DNA of 64,000 nucleotides from Tubiluchus corallicola. Its lineage: Eukaryota > Priapulida > Priapulimorpha > Priapulimorphida > Tubiluchidae. The translations under genes and the position numbers were made by a program. The DNA lies in contig JAQGDQ010000476.1 of the NCBI GenBank assembly GCA_030141605.1, forward strand, positions 87,501 through 151,500, written 5' to 3'. Each line of letters starts with the position of its first letter. Position 1 is the stretch's first letter. This document shows positions 1-13,596 of the stretch, piece by piece. The notes beneath the pieces were generated by a model, which was not told where the DNA came from, made no database searches, and worked only from the letters and a program-made list of their open reading frames with translations.

Positions 1-1854
1 AATCCAATTTCTCCAGAGAGAGCACACGAATAGGATGGCATAAATCTCGCAGTTATCCGAAAACTAAGAATTCACCAAGCAACAGCGATGAAGGATAATC
101 ACAAGTAACAGATACAAATACTTTAGGTCTATCGTAATGACGAATCACTGGCGGTCCGGTGGCAGGCGAATGCAGTTTCGACAGCAAATGGATACATAAC
201 TTGGTCTGGAAAGTTTTTTGGGACATACTTTATAATTGCTATTTCTCCCCCTTGGTGACCTGGTTACAGTCAAGCAACAAAACGACGAAAACTTTGGAAC
301 ACCTGCACGGGTTACACTTCAATTATTTTATAATAAACACGGTGCTGAAATACCAACAAATCAGTTTTAGCATACACTATAGCACCAAAATGTACATTGC
401 TCTAATGTTCTTAGGTATTTGGTAGGAGTCACCAAGTAATGTAAGTATTCACTTATTTCTAATTTTCTGTTGGCATCTAATATGAGACTGTGTACAAAAT
501 TTTGTGATTTTTTGTAGCACTTATGAGTTGTACACTGTTTGTGCAAGATGCATACTACGTAGATCTGTAATATATGTTTTCTTTCAAAGTCGGATAAACT
601 CTGCAAAAATTTGGGAGTCTTGGGAATTCAAGTCTTTGGATTTCAAAGGATTTCCGAAGATTCATATCGAATTAGAGCAAAATAGTGTGTTAGTTCTGGG
701 TGTGCGTGAATTAGGATGTATTGGAATTCGCTTGCATCACAAATTATAGCCTATTATTAAAATTGCGAACGCATCAGCTGCAATTTTTGGTATGTTATAA
801 AAATTGATGTATGATTTTATAATAGTAAATGGACGGGTATATTCCGTTTGAAAAACAAATTAACCGAAACTGTGTAGGTAGTCTTGTCGTGAAAGATCAA
901 TTCTAAAAGCCGTATAAGGAGAGTAATTTCGACTGGGTTGCATCATGTTATCGTAAATTTCTGCAGCGTTTCTGTGGCCTTTCTGGGCTGAAGGTGCCAT
1001 TTTTTTCCGCTTGGTGAGCGGTTAGCAAAGCTCTGATGTCGTGCTCTTGTCAAACTGGTTTCAGGCACCAGACAGTAAGTCACATTTTTCAGAAGTGCAT
1101 TAAAAATTAAACATTCAGATATACACTCATCAAATTCTTGCTGTAGATCTCAGCTTAGTTTTACAAACTAAATGTTTTTAAATCACGTAATTTAATTTGC
1201 GTGGTGAAGGACACGTGATCCAATATACTGAAAATAAACTTTACTTCTTGTTACCTGCGCTGCATGTCATGATTCCGGTTACGCATATTATGTGCATCTT
1301 TTCATTGACATGAGTATATTTTAAAACAGTCCAATTTCATTATAGTAGTACACTTTTAATGCAAGGCTCATAATTATGCTATTCATACAATCGTTACTAA
1401 AATCAGCTGCTAAGACTATTCCATCTAATAATCAGGGTCTTAATATACCTGTCTTGGCAGAACAAATTCACATTAATCAGTGAGGGTTTCTTTTGAAGGC
1501 TCAAGCCTGTATATAACATTAATTTACGAAATCATAATTATTTTATAGTTAAGATACCTGTTGAGTGTTAAAACATATTTCCTTTTCCTTTTCCTAGAAG
1601 GTATGAGGGAAAATTCTGTATGGTAAAATATAATATATTTATTGGTGTTTTGCTCTGTCCACATTTTAATGGAGAAGCCATTCAAGGTGGATATTTTCGT
1701 TAATGACCCCTAAAATGTATAAAGAAATAAACTAAAATTATTCACTTGTTACCGTTTATTACTTTTAATAGTGTTCAGTTTGTGGTCTCTTAACATAAAT
1801 AAGCTTAATGGTCATTAATTCTTCATAATCTTAACTTGAACTGAAACAGAATAA

Positions 1855-1960
1855 CTGAAGCCGAATAACACTGACTGCCAAAGCCGAATAACTGTAGCCG
1901 AAAAAGACAGACTTCCGAAGCCAAATAACTAGAGACGAATAAGACAGACTTGGGAGAAAA
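1855..1960. repeat. short imperfect minisatellite
   Basis: Variants of AGCCGAATAAC recur about five times, alternating with AGACAGACTT-type spacers. Units are roughly 14 to 25 bp and visibly diverged. It is not coding. Confidence 0.55.
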
Positions 1961-3317
1961 CCCATTTTGAGTCATTCCATGGGGACTTTTGGAATGAAAT
2001 TTGTAGTTACAAGGGGCTGTGTGGTCTAATGGCTGAGGTAAATGGCTCAGATATAGACGTTTAATAATTTTCTTTCGGTGACGCTTGGTTCTAAAAATTC
2101 TGTTTATGCCATCAGTTTTGGTTCATATTATCAGTTTTCCTGAGCATAGTTCAATAAAAGTGGGTAATACAAGACAGAGAGATGCTATTGATTGAGTATG
2201 TATTGAGGTATTGAGTATTACTTGAAGCAATAAAAAAACAAGCAAAATGTCACTGTATTGTTTTGTGTTTCGTTAATTCATTAACAGAATTAACTCGGTT
2301 TCCTGACTTATTAAGCTTTGTATAGACGTTTTGGCATTTTTATTAAACGGCTGACAGTCGAAATTTCACTGAAGTCATTATATCAATATATTACGCCATA
2401 ATATTTACATTAGCCACAGTATAAATTGTAAAAGAGAAAATTCTGACCAGTGCTTTCTTTCACCTCCTTTTTTCCTTCTTTGATAAACTGTTCCATGATA
2501 ATCACCTGAAGCCAATCAACAATGTACGTAATCGCCCAAGAATCTGTAATCGTCATAACATTCATGGAGGTATATGGCTTACAAGTTTACGCTACAAATT
2601 CTCAGAAATTCTACTTGATTCTTATTTTTAACCGTATTCAAACAAACAGCACGATCTAGTTACTCATTTAATGCACTTAGCTTTATCTACGTGATCAATC
2701 TGTGTATTTTTGTAGAAAACCTTTCTCGAGACACTTTCATCTGCGGTATTATTTACATCTTTCAAGGTGAAAATATCGTTACGCATGCAGGGTTTAGTAT
2801 ACAATTAAATAAGCGTGATTGCAGCAGCTAATTGAACACAACTTGATTCGTAAAAATTATTTTAACTCGCCTGCTTTTCATGCTTTTTTCGAAAATTTTA
2901 AGTTCTTCTACAGCACTGACGCTTAATGACGGCTACTGACATGTTCATTTAAAGTAAGGATATCACGAAGCCAAGTTGAACTCGCTTTATTACCGACTTG
3001 CTTCAGATAATTTGGCATAAGTTTTTTAGTGCTGTCGTATCTAGTTAAAGAGCAAGTCACTATTTTTGAATCTTACGGAAAATGTATAGATGAGACGAAG
3101 AACAATCTACACTTTTCCCAACGAACTAGAGGCTCTATGACGTCACTCGAGAAACACCCTTCTCAAGTAATTAAACACATTTTATATGCATGACGATCTT
3201 TCATTGCCTGTCGCAGATACTCTTTTCCTCACAGAGATATACCTGGATATCGCGGGAGGCCCGCCATTGTGAGTCGTCAATTACTCAAAAAACTAAATTA
3301 AATCAGAACAGCGAGCA

Positions 3318-3390
3318 TTCGGATTCGAACTCGTAAGCCTGAGATAATGCAGTTACTGGCCCAGCATCTAACGGACTAACCACATTTTTG
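3318..3390 (-). repeat. tRNA-like SINE head or tRNA pseudogene
   Basis: Read on the minus strand, a pol III A-box-like motif (TGGTTAGTCCGTTAG) is followed about 35 nt later by a B box (GAGTTCGAATCC). The bases that should form the T stem do not pair and no clear acceptor stem is present, so this is not a functional tRNA gene. A tRNA-derived SINE head is the likeliest explanation. Confidence 0.35.
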
Positions 3391-3680
3391 GGGCTTATAT
3401 AACAGATTTTATTGCTATATTGTAATTGATATTATTATATTATTGGCGTTTGGTATCTCATATCTGTACCCCGCGAGTAAACTGTTCGCGGCTATAAAAA
3501 CTATAAGCCACCATAAACACTAATTAGACTCGTTGAAGCAGAGCATTATGCAAAGCATAACCGGTGCAAGCATAAACCTTCTTTTTTGTTAGGGACTAAG
3601 AGAGGTCACTTATTTATTACATTGTTGCATTGGGCGAGGTAATAACCGAGTGATCACGTAGTCATAATTGAAGTTAGGCA

Positions 3681-3687
3681 AGGGAGG

Positions 3688-3768
<81 letters not shown>
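3681..3768. repeat. (GGGA)n/(GA)n microsatellite
   Basis: A few GGGA units run into a pure GA dinucleotide tract of about 78 bp. Similar long GA tracts recur at 14.7, 22.1, 22.6 and 52.2 kb. Confidence 0.95.
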
Positions 3769-3772
<4 letters not shown>

Positions 3773-5904
3773 AGAGATTACTTGGGATCTGTAAAATAAC
3801 CAACTAATGATTTAATTATACTAAATAAACAATCCCAACGTCATTATTTATTCACGCTACAAAGCAAACTTGCCAGGTAGATAAACGTTTGCCTACTCAC
3901 CCATGGCTTCCTTGCACGGATTTTTATTGTTTTAGTCTACAGCACACGGTGACATAGCACAATCGTGACATGCACAATCCGGGTTGGAGGAGGAACATTT
4001 TGTACCATCTATAGACAAGAAATGAAAAATGTCATATTTTGTGGACTTTATTGGCTGCCCCATTTCATAGTATTCACTGGTTGTATTAGGTCACTTGTAT
4101 AAATGATTGTCTGCACGCATCTTTCCGGTTATTGGGTTTTTACGTCTGTACAAGTTATTTTCTTCAAATTGTTCTAGAACCGCAGACTTGCGTCATGAGT
4201 CTGCGAGACTGCGAGCGTCTTAAAATCTGGTTTTATGTCGAAAATGGTATTAACCTACGCCGCGACGCTTATTATGGTGGATCTATGAAGTGCCTCAGAC
4301 TACGAGCGTTTTAAAGTCGAAAATACACCAGGGCCCACACTGAGTGTTCAGCCATTTATAGTGGAGCTCTAGGAGGTGTGTCAATGTACAAATATTTAAA
4401 GTTTGGCGTTATTTCGAAAACGGTATCAATCACCGCCCATAATAAGTGCTAAACTGTTTACGGTATGGTTGTTTACGTGTGTCAAACTATGAAACTCTGA
4501 AGGAATTTCCATTCTTCCTTTGACTATATCTAGAATCTCATTGTTAATATCAGTGAGTAGTGTTTATTGCTGCCTAGACTGAACTCTAGTTTGGTTGTTA
4601 ACCTTACACTGGCGAAAGGAAATGGCGCTTCACAGTTAATCAAAGTCGACCGATATTACATTTGTAATCGAAGGAATTGTCAACATTAAAATTGTCCGAG
4701 TTTGTATCAAATGAGATCCGGGTTAACGATGAGGCGGTTACATTAGGGCAAACTATTCATTTCCAAGAAGCCATATATAGTCTATATCCTATTGGGACAT
4801 TTCAATAAACACAAAAAATAGTAAGCAACAAGGAAGCTAAGTGATCTGTTTTAGTACTTGGCAAAATTTTTAACAATATTGTCACGTAAATTTGAATCAC
4901 TGCCAAAACTCTTTCAAAATTTAACGTGCTTTTGACTTTGTTCAATTCGACCACCTCCATGTCATGAGCTGTGTTTGGGGTGGGCTGTCAAATCGGAAAC
5001 CTAATACTGACTGTATAACCATGAACCGTATTTTCGCTTATCATCATCATCATTAAGCAACCATTTTACTCCTCCACTTTGTAAGATTAACCTTAGTTTT
5101 ATGTGGTGCGGTTATATTACTAATCAAGTTCCAAAATTTCGAGAACTTATTTTGTACGATGCTGAATATTAAGTATCAATGTTGAATCCACAATGCACAC
5201 ATTAAAAACACTGCAAAGTGACTACAACTTTCAAACAAAACATGATGGGGGAAAATGATGGGCATATTTGAAAAGATTGTTACATATTTGATTTACTATT
5301 CCAATAAATCTATGCGACGAACGAAACTAAATTATGATATTAATTCATAATTTTCTTTAATTGATATTGGAACAAACAGTTAAGAGATAAATAGAAATTT
5401 CGCTTTTGCGAGAATATTTGCCATTAGTGGATCACTTCATGCGGATTTAGATCGAACCGAATTGGATTGGACTGGATTAAGTTAAACAGGCGTCGAAATG
5501 AGCCTAAGAAATATAGGTTGTGTTTTGGAGGCTTAAAAAACTCAGCGCAACGAATAACCCAGCACCTTCCTTCTAGCAATGAATAAACATTGCACCTGTC
5601 CGGGTCTCTGATTGCACCAAAGTGGCCAAGCTTGGTATACACCAATTTTTCCTGAATTTCAAATTATGTGCATATATGACTTACCAACTAGACAAAATTT
5701 TCTTAGTTGTTACAGCCGGCCCATATAGTGCGAAGTGTGTCGACATTAACTTGTGAGACACAGATCTTTTACGATCTTCGCAAATTTTCAGTAAAGGAAA
5801 ACCGGACCCAATCCTAAAATTTAGGTCAAAACAATTTACTCCTTAAACTATTGAAAGGAACATACTATTTTTTAAATAATGACTTAGTGAAAGAACTGTT
5901 ACCA

Positions 5905-6425
5905 CACAAACGCAATTTGGCGTTCAGGCCACTAGTTCTTCGCTGTTACATGCATTTCGCCATTCGCTAGTTAGATTGGCACTGGCGCCTGCATTTCGGA
6001 AACGCGTTGCATGGAAAACAGGTATAGAACCGCTCAGTTTAGAGCTGTTTGTTTGTGACGTAATACACACGTTCGAGAGCTCATGCGTGAGCACAGTGGT
6101 AAAATTGAAATTTGAATTTTAAACTTAAAATTTGCCGAGTTTTTCTGTATTACACTGAATGTTATACAGTAGCACTGTACTTAAATTTTCGATTTCGCAA
6201 AATCGTTCTACACGCCCAAAGGAATGTTTGTGCTGTTGATAATTATGTTCAGTTGTGTTGTCATCACTAGATAGACTCGCCTACTGTTAATGAAGTTTTT
6301 AACCTATTATTTAATTATCAGAAATGCTTTGGCATTATTATATGTGTTAAAATGTATACACTTTACCGTACTTTAAAATGGGGTAGGATATAAAAAATCG
6401 TTCTGTTTTGCTTTAAACATACTTA
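5905..6425. repeat. dispersed repeat copy shared with 26 kb
   Basis: The part from 6287 to 6420 (beginning GAAGTTTTTAACCTATTAT) aligns by eye with 26316-26450. The segment around GCATTTCGCCATTCGCTAG near 5950 resembles GCATTTCGCCAATCGCTA near 25753. Both copies keep the same order of blocks, so they are diverged members of one unidentified non-coding family. Confidence 0.5.
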
Positions 6426-9400
6426 AACACCATGCAAAACCCATCTTACTTCTTTGTGTGGGCTCAGACAAAATCAGATCAGACCAATTAAAAGGAATCA
6501 TGTTGTCGCCTATCATCTAGTAAATGTTTACTATTGTTATTCGTGACACGGATTGTTTCATGCAAAAGTTGCCGTGTGCAGGCAGATTTTGCTTGATATA
6601 GTTTGTAATAGGTAGTTTGCTTCAGACAGATTTTTTGCCGTGTGCGACAAGCTAAGAAACAACCGCTTTCAAGTGTTTGTAGTTAAGTCTTACGAGTGTC
6701 ATGATTAAATTTGTGTCAAACGTATCAAAACGCGCGGACAGAGAAAAAAACTGTCAAATTACACTAGTCAATTTCTCTCCTCAAAGAATCTCAATCTGTT
6801 TATTCTGTGATTGAATGTGTTTGCCGAATTCATTCGAAAAATTGTTATTTTTAGCGTCAGCTGATGTCACGTGTGTCGGTTGTCATTGGCAACCCACGCC
6901 TGTCGTCCGAGATGGATGGCAAAAAGAGCCGCTATGTTTTAATAGTCCAGTTCAGTGAACTATCAGTTTAATGTAACAAACCATAAACACTTACTGGCTT
7001 ACGTCACTGTCACCAAGGCTACTTTCAAAACTTACACTTTCATAAGCTAGGCTATGCAAGACAACTGTTGCAAAGTTCTAAAATGGCTCACTCTCATTTG
7101 TCAACTACATGTATTTGAGTCTATTTCTTTCATTCCTCGCCGACCTTTTTCACTTATTCAGTATTCAACAGCCCTACCAGGGTAGTCTGATTGACAATAG
7201 GAAAGAGTGTAGGAAAGGTACAAGGCAATTAGTACTCTTTATGAGTATAAAGACTGTTAATACTGACGAAATGGAGGAAAGTGTTCTTGCCTAACTAACG
7301 ATCAGTTTTATAGCTGCTAGCTCGTTAACGTGCCTGTTACTATAAGAACATATTGTATGCCTCTGTTGATATGTAAGTGAAACCGATTTTTTATGTCTTT
7401 GTTGTTTGTCTATACTTTTTCATAAAATTGCTTATTTATTGGAATTTATAACCCTCTTCTTTTTTGGCTATTGATCGTTAGTATATGAATATCGACTCGA
7501 TTTTTGCAGATAGTACTATCAATAAGAAAAATTAGTAGAGTATGTGTTAAATTTGTTATTAATTTTGCAAGGAACAAGTTTATACAACGATTGCATATAC
7601 TCAATAGTAGTTAATTTTCTTGTGTTTTGAAAGTCTGTAGTATCTGTAGAACAGGTCTGCTTGCTGAAGGCCAGTACTACTTGGTTTCATTTCACCTGTA
7701 TACACAAATGTGATAGTTAAATTTTTCTTAAATGAAAAGACTGTACGGGCCAATAATTTACAGGCATACACTGTAACTGAGATTTCAATGGCACGCAGTT
7801 TCTTTTAACATATAATGTATTCAGTACCAAATATTTCTTGCCTTGTGGTGCAGTTGCCCATCGTATTATTTTTTCATTTGTTTTCATTCCTCATAGCAAT
7901 ATCTTAGTTCATTTTGTTATTATATGTTACATACTACTACAAATTGTAATTGTAATTATTTTTTTAGCTAAGTAATTAGTTTTTTTGTGATAGACATAAT
8001 TGACATGTTTTTCCCTTTGTCTAATAATGCATGTAAGATAGAGCCATGTTCTCACATTTCATTATCATCTACGTTTACTATGTAACTCTGCAATGCGTCA
8101 CTTTACTATGGGTGGCCTGTACGTTATGCGCTGGTCTTTTCGCCTTGTACAAGTCTCCCTGGCCAATTTATTGTGTTATATCTTTTTATTATTATATTAA
8201 TTTGTTATGGCTAAAGTAAATGAATAAATATCAAATATCAATATCTGTTTATGTGCATTGTAAATTATCAATTGTGGTAATACAATATACTATTAATTTT
8301 TCTAGTCAATTGTTACTGGTTCGACCGGTCTACATTTTCAAAGTGGGTACAAAAGTTTAACCTCATCGATTAACTTTATGTAGACAACGGTGGTAGTTCT
8401 GTATTATTTTATTGACACAAACGGGTTTCTTAATGGTCTAAGGTTCCACTTTTTTCTTGAGAAAGTTTTCTGCAACGTTATGAAACGCGTCAAGTTCACT
8501 CAAAAGACAACTTCAATCGAATTCTGTCTTTCAGATTTTTTTTAAGACAGAATAAAACTTGACTAACTTGTCTGTGTGCATGTCCACATCTGTACATTAC
8601 AAGAAACTTTATAGTGTATCATTACTTTTGACTCATCCTGTATAGTCCATTATTTATACACAACTGGCAGGAAAGATTACTGGCGAAATTGATTTGTCAG
8701 CTTCTGATATAGCGCCACAAAATGTCCAAAGCGCAAACAGTCACAAAATAGTCATTTGTAATAATTTATGAGAAAAACCATCAACTTTATAATAGGAAAA
8801 ATGCAGATCATTGTCAGCCTGACTGATTACGTCACATAATTTTATCTAGAATTCAAAACTTGATCATTTCCATTAAACGTGGGCCGCTTTTTGCGCTCGT
8901 TACATGCTTAATTTAGTGTCTTTGCTCATAGTTTGCGAAAAACTGATTAGAAGCGTGAAATCTGCTCCTGATGTTATTGGGGAAGAATCACTTCCAGCAT
9001 AAACACCAAGGTTTGTTGTTTGATTTCTGGTGGACAGTTGCTTTATCGGCATGCTTGCTCGATATTTCTTATCATCCGAGCCTTCGTTATTTTATTTATT
9101 TAAGGTTCTTTCAGTGCACGAAAATACTACGTAAAAAATAAAAATTTCACTAAGAACTAAGAAACACTATATAGTACGCACTGTTTAAAGAACTACAGAT
9201 ATGTACAAAATTTTAATAAAAATATATACAAAATTTAAAATTGCAAGGCATCAATTAAAACCTAGTGGTTACTACATCAAAAAATCAGACCGTTTCCTAA
9301 ATATTCTACTATAAAATCGTATGTCAGTTTGATGGCATATATTTCAATTGAATTTGCGGATACTATACGTAGAGCGATACAACAGTACTTTAAATATTTT

Positions 9401-9551
9401 TTATTTTAATTTCTGCACATTAAGTAGGAGACGGCTTGCCGTAAGCATAACATGTAAAAAATTGCGTAGAACAACGCTGTAAATGACGCGGTTCTTAGTT
9501 CAATTGCATACTTTGAAATTAGCCCATAAGTTATTACAATGTTTGACTAAA

Positions 9552-9645
9552 GTTTACAATTCCCCACACAAAAAATATTAGTTCGTGAACCGGATTAAGA
9601 TTAGGGTTGGGTTAGCGTATTTAAATTGTGTGGGGAATTGTAAAC
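9552..9645. mobile_element. fold-back element or MITE-like hairpin
   Basis: A perfect 20-bp inverted repeat, GTTTACAATTCCCCACACAA at 9552-9571 and its complement at 9626-9645, encloses a 54-bp spacer. The spacer includes a TTAGGGTTGGGTTAG stretch, a weak telomere-like sequence often met inside MITEs. No clear target duplication was identified. Confidence 0.55.
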
Positions 9646-10425
9646 ACCTTCCCAATCTTGTTACAGAAATGAAATTTTCGCATCTTTTGAACAAGTTTTT
9701 TTGGCAAATAATGTACAAAGATCCAGCGATTATCAAACAATTCTAATTACAATTTATGTTTTAATCATCAGAGAGATCATTGCAAAGCACGTGACCGAGG
9801 TAGTTGTGGCATATAAATCTTTTAAAGAGGAGGCAATACTCGCTAGTTTACGCTCTTGCATGGCAATAGATGACACTAGATGATTTTAATTTGCTATTGC
9901 AAATGTGTTCTCAGTGAGCTCGTAGTTGTGATCATAAACAAGACTGTCACAAGTGTGTTATGTGGCAAGAGATAAAAGGCCAATGCAAGAAGTTGTGATT
10001 CACTGATCGGCGTCCATTTGTGTTCGATTCGTCTTGTAGATCTAGATAAAGCGTGTTTTGTACAGTTGAACATCTTTTGAACAGGACGTCCTAGAGATAT
10101 AATCTCTTGTGTAAAAACTGGGGGAATTTTTCAACTGTTTTTATAAACAAAGTGTTTCAAGTAATAGCGTTTCAGCTTCCTTCGTGAATCAATGAGTGAC
10201 CAAGGTAACAGTTATAGCGAAGGTTTCCCGCGTTTACTCTTATGGTAGGTCACTTGTCACGTAACAGATTGCAATAAAGCAATTCAATTTGAAGTTTCAA
10301 TTTGAGCTGCGAGCGTATTATGTCGTAAATCACTTTGAGACTATAAGGCTGATTATTGTGTGAAATAGCGGACGAGTTTAGTATTCCGTCCACTAGCGAG
10401 TCAGTTAATTTGTCCAGTCCCACAC

Positions 10426-10500
10426 GGACAGACGGACGGACGGAGTGACAGAGAGACAGACAGACAGATAGATAGATAAACAAGCAAATAAGCAAACAAG
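10426..10500. repeat. (GACR/GATA)n tetranucleotide tract
   Basis: GGAC, GACA, GATA and then CAAG/CAAA tetranucleotide units follow one another. The 84-codon minus-strand ORF that covers it is an artefact of the repeat. Confidence 0.75.
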
Positions 10501-11907
10501 TCATTATAGATACACGCTGTTGACTGATAAAGTGTAACGGACTATGGCATGTTGGCTTGTTTTTGTGTTCACCTTTCTATGTTTCTTCTGCACACATAGA
10601 ACCTAACTGGTTGTTTCCTTTTTTGTTTTTTATTATTGTATATATTATTGTATATTATTGTATTATTTGCTTGAGTTTTATTAGTTGGTTATGTCATCAG
10701 TCAGTCGGTTGGTGAGTTTGGTGGTTTATTGTTGGGTTGACTTGCTACCTGGATGGTTAGCTGGCTGCCAACTACTGGCAGGACAGCTATTTTTGACAGA
10801 CTGGTAGGTGATAGGTAATTAGTTGGTTATTTCTTGGTTGCTTAGATGACGATTACATAACTGCGTAAATGACGAATTAGTTGGTTCATTTTACCTCAAA
10901 ATGGCTTTTTTTGCTCGGTTTGCCTAGTTCTTTGTTGTTTCTTTGATTTTTTCATTTTACTTGTTACTTTCATTTTTTGCATAAGCTAATAAGCCTTTAG
11001 AAGTTAATACCTTTATAATTCAGGCAATCTAACATCGAGTAATAAACCACAAGCTAAATGATTTGATGCTACTAATAAGATAAAACATACTGCTGCATAA
11101 ACGCATGTACAATTATTGTACATGTGACTGGCGCTTTATAACATTAGCGGAACATCGAATTTCGTTATTATCAAAAGGCACGTTTTTTACTTGCTTTCTG
11201 TAAATACAAATACGCGTGGCTCAATGTTATGAACAATGTTTTGACTTGGTGTCTTCGAATATATAAAATTTAGAGGAATTGCAACGTCGTGTGCCGGAAC
11301 TGTCGCTTACAGTTTGGCTATGCACAACGATAAACATTCACTCACAATTAGCAGAATCTGTGCCGGACAATCTCATTATTGTGTATTAGAAAAAGCATTT
11401 TGACCACAACGTTGTGCTAATGTCGTAACAACAACACCTAATTAGCCCTCTAATGCTTTTACGCTGGTTTATATGAATATTTGCTAAGCAATTTGCTTTT
11501 ACTGTTCCCGCGCGGTAATGGTTAAATGTAACAGTCACAGTGAATAGCATCTAAGAATGACCCCGCGTATTAGAGGACGCATTTCTGTCTGGAAGATAAT
11601 AATATAACACTACATGGACAAAAACACGCAAACTTTCACATGCTGATGTTGTGTGCACACATCATAATTTGCACGCAGCACGCACCTTACAAGCTCATAA
11701 TGCGCGAGCACCGGGCGAAAAACATCAGAAATGCTCGTTTGTCTACCTAGTGTTTCAGTTTTTGCCTAGCTTGATAATATGTCCATAATTTCGTGAATTT
11801 CTTTTGGATTTCAGCAATGAATGCTATTAATAATACAGATCATGTTTCTAATAATACTGTTGAATTCTGCAGCTCGATACAATTTTTTTGCACAATTCAC
11901 TTTCATT

Positions 11908-12673
11908 TGCAATCAGACATCAAGTCTTCTTCTTCTTCCCAGCTTTTCCCTATGCGGGGTCGCCGTTGTGAATAAGTCTTCTCCATGGATTCCTGTTGTT
12001 GACCATCTCTTCATTTATGTTCTTTTCTCTAAGGTCTCCGTTTATGCATTCAAACCATCTCAGCTTGGGTCGTCCTCTTCTTCTATTTCCCAGGACTTCC
12101 ATTTCCATGACCTCCCTTCCCACGTGACCTTCCCCGACTCTTCTTTTCAGGTGCCCATACCATCGCAATTTTGCCTCTTGTATCTTTTTCGAGGCTTCCA
12201 CTACTTTCACTGTTCCTCTAATATTACTATTCCTGATTTTATCCCTTCTTGTTACTCCCACCATCCATCTCAACATCCTCATCTCCGCCACATCCATTTT
12301 CTTCGGTCTTCTTTAGAGGTGCTGCTTCCAGCCCATAGATTAGGGCGGGTCTGACCACTGCTTTGTGAACTTTACCTTTAAGTCTCGCTAGAATCCTCTT
12401 ATCGCATATCACACCCGAAACTTTTCGCCAGTTATTCCAACCACACTGAATCCTGTAATTCACCTCCTTTTCCATTCCTGCAGTCTCGTTTATCATCTGT
12501 CGTAAGATACTCCGTTTTGGATCTACTAATCCTCATTCCTCTGCTCTCCAAAGCGGCTCTCCATGCTTCTAATTTTCCTTCCAGTGTTTCTCTACTGTCA
12601 GCCACTATAGCGATGTCATCCGCATACAAAACACACCATGGTGGATTTCCCATGATGCAATCAGACATCAAGT
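11908..12673 (-). mobile_element. 5'-truncated RTE-like non-LTR retrotransposon
   Basis: The minus strand encodes the end of a reverse transcriptase. The catalytic motif lies in LYADDIAIVADSRETLE, followed by the thumb region (RPALIYGLE) and the C-terminal block with RMLRWMVGVTRRDKIRN and GNRRRGRPKLRW. Two frameshifts, near 12450 and 12297, split it over three frames, so it is dead. The element body is 11926-12655. It is flanked by a perfect 18-bp duplication, TGCAATCAGACATCAAGT, at 11908-11925 and 12656-12673. The 3' end is at the left, with a short GAA-type tail. The 5' end starts inside the RT domain. Family assignment to RTE (the CFDP2-like proteins) rests on remembered motif style and is less sure than the retrotransposon call. 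Confidence 0.9.
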
Positions 12674-13490
12674 AACTAGTTTAAATTGCAGACAAAGAGA
12701 GAAATTCATATTGGGGCATTTTAACAAGACATTGTCACTTGTCTGTATAATAAGCGCATTACTGCCTGAAGTTACTATTTGAGCATATCCTCGATGCCAA
12801 CTTGGACGTAGTTTCTTCCCCGGCATGGGAAACATAATTTTGGTAAAAATTAAAAAAATCTGCTTTATATGTGTACTTTATACTGTCCATTTTATCCACC
12901 TGTGTCGTCTACCAAACTTTACAAAACCAGTTGTTTTGCGTAAAGTTTTTAATTTTACTTGTCGTGGCATTACTTGCTCTTGGCGGAGGTTTATACTCGT
13001 AAGTGCTCGTAATGAATTTTTGCAGGCTTTTTGTCAGAAACCCATACGTTAATGAACGGTGACTGCTCATGCGCGTTGAAGAGTAGGTGAAGCAGACCGT
13101 TTCTGTGGATTAGTTGGTTCTGAAATCGAAATCTTTTAGAAATATTTTGTCGAAGTTTTCTAAAAACGCAATTTTGTAATCCAACAAATAGTCTGTTTTT
13201 ATCCACTGTACAGCTTGCGTTGTAGTTCTGTAGTCTAGAATCTTGGTTTAGTTTAAGTGTACTTATTATTTTTTAAATTTATTTCGTACATTTAAAAGTA
13301 CATAGCATGAACGTATGATTTTGTGAACACTAGATATTAACACTACCCACAATAATGTACCTAGGCGGTGCTTTGTCAGTTTTTTGCACCTTTCAACTGT
13401 TTCGTGGTATTGAAATATTTTCACCTTATTTTTCAGACTTAGCTGAAAAAGCTCATGTTTTTCGCAGAGCGATCAATTACAGCACAGAAG

Positions 13491-13596
13491 ATGGACATTA
13501 GGACGCCTATAACAATTGGTCTTATGGTGCTTTTAGTAATTCTTGACAGTTCGTGGGCTAAAGCAGTTTGGGAACAGCCTGGGTGTCATAAAGTTG
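13491..13596 (+). CDS. GPA2: GPA2 coding exon 1
   Basis: Encodes the signal peptide MDIRTPITIGLMVLLVIL... and the first mature residues WEQPGCHKV. It ends in phase 1 at the donor G|GTACGT. The upstream in-frame stop at 13440 limits the start to 13455 or 13491. 13491 gives the more typical signal peptide. Confidence 0.85.

Larger units (their letters stand above)
1..11907. other. intergenic, no gene recognised
   Basis: I find no open reading frame here with a recognisable protein family. The longest ORFs are under 90 codons and look random. The stretch contains only the simple repeats, SINE-like head, dispersed repeat and fold-back element listed separately. Small or non-coding exons belonging to a neighbouring gene cannot be excluded. 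Confidence 0.5.

Noticed and set aside
2014-2100. tRNA-like sequence GGGGCTGTGTGGTCTAATGG
   Set aside because: The A-box resemblance is fair, but the downstream B box (TTGGTTCTAAA) is poor and no cloverleaf forms.
9596-9618. Telomeric repeat
   Set aside because: Only one and a half TTAGGG-like units. It is the loop of the fold-back element.
11821-12354. 177-codon + strand ORF
   Set aside because: It lies antisense to the retrotransposon RT at 11926-12655. The protein signal (YADD, RRRGRPK) is on the minus strand.
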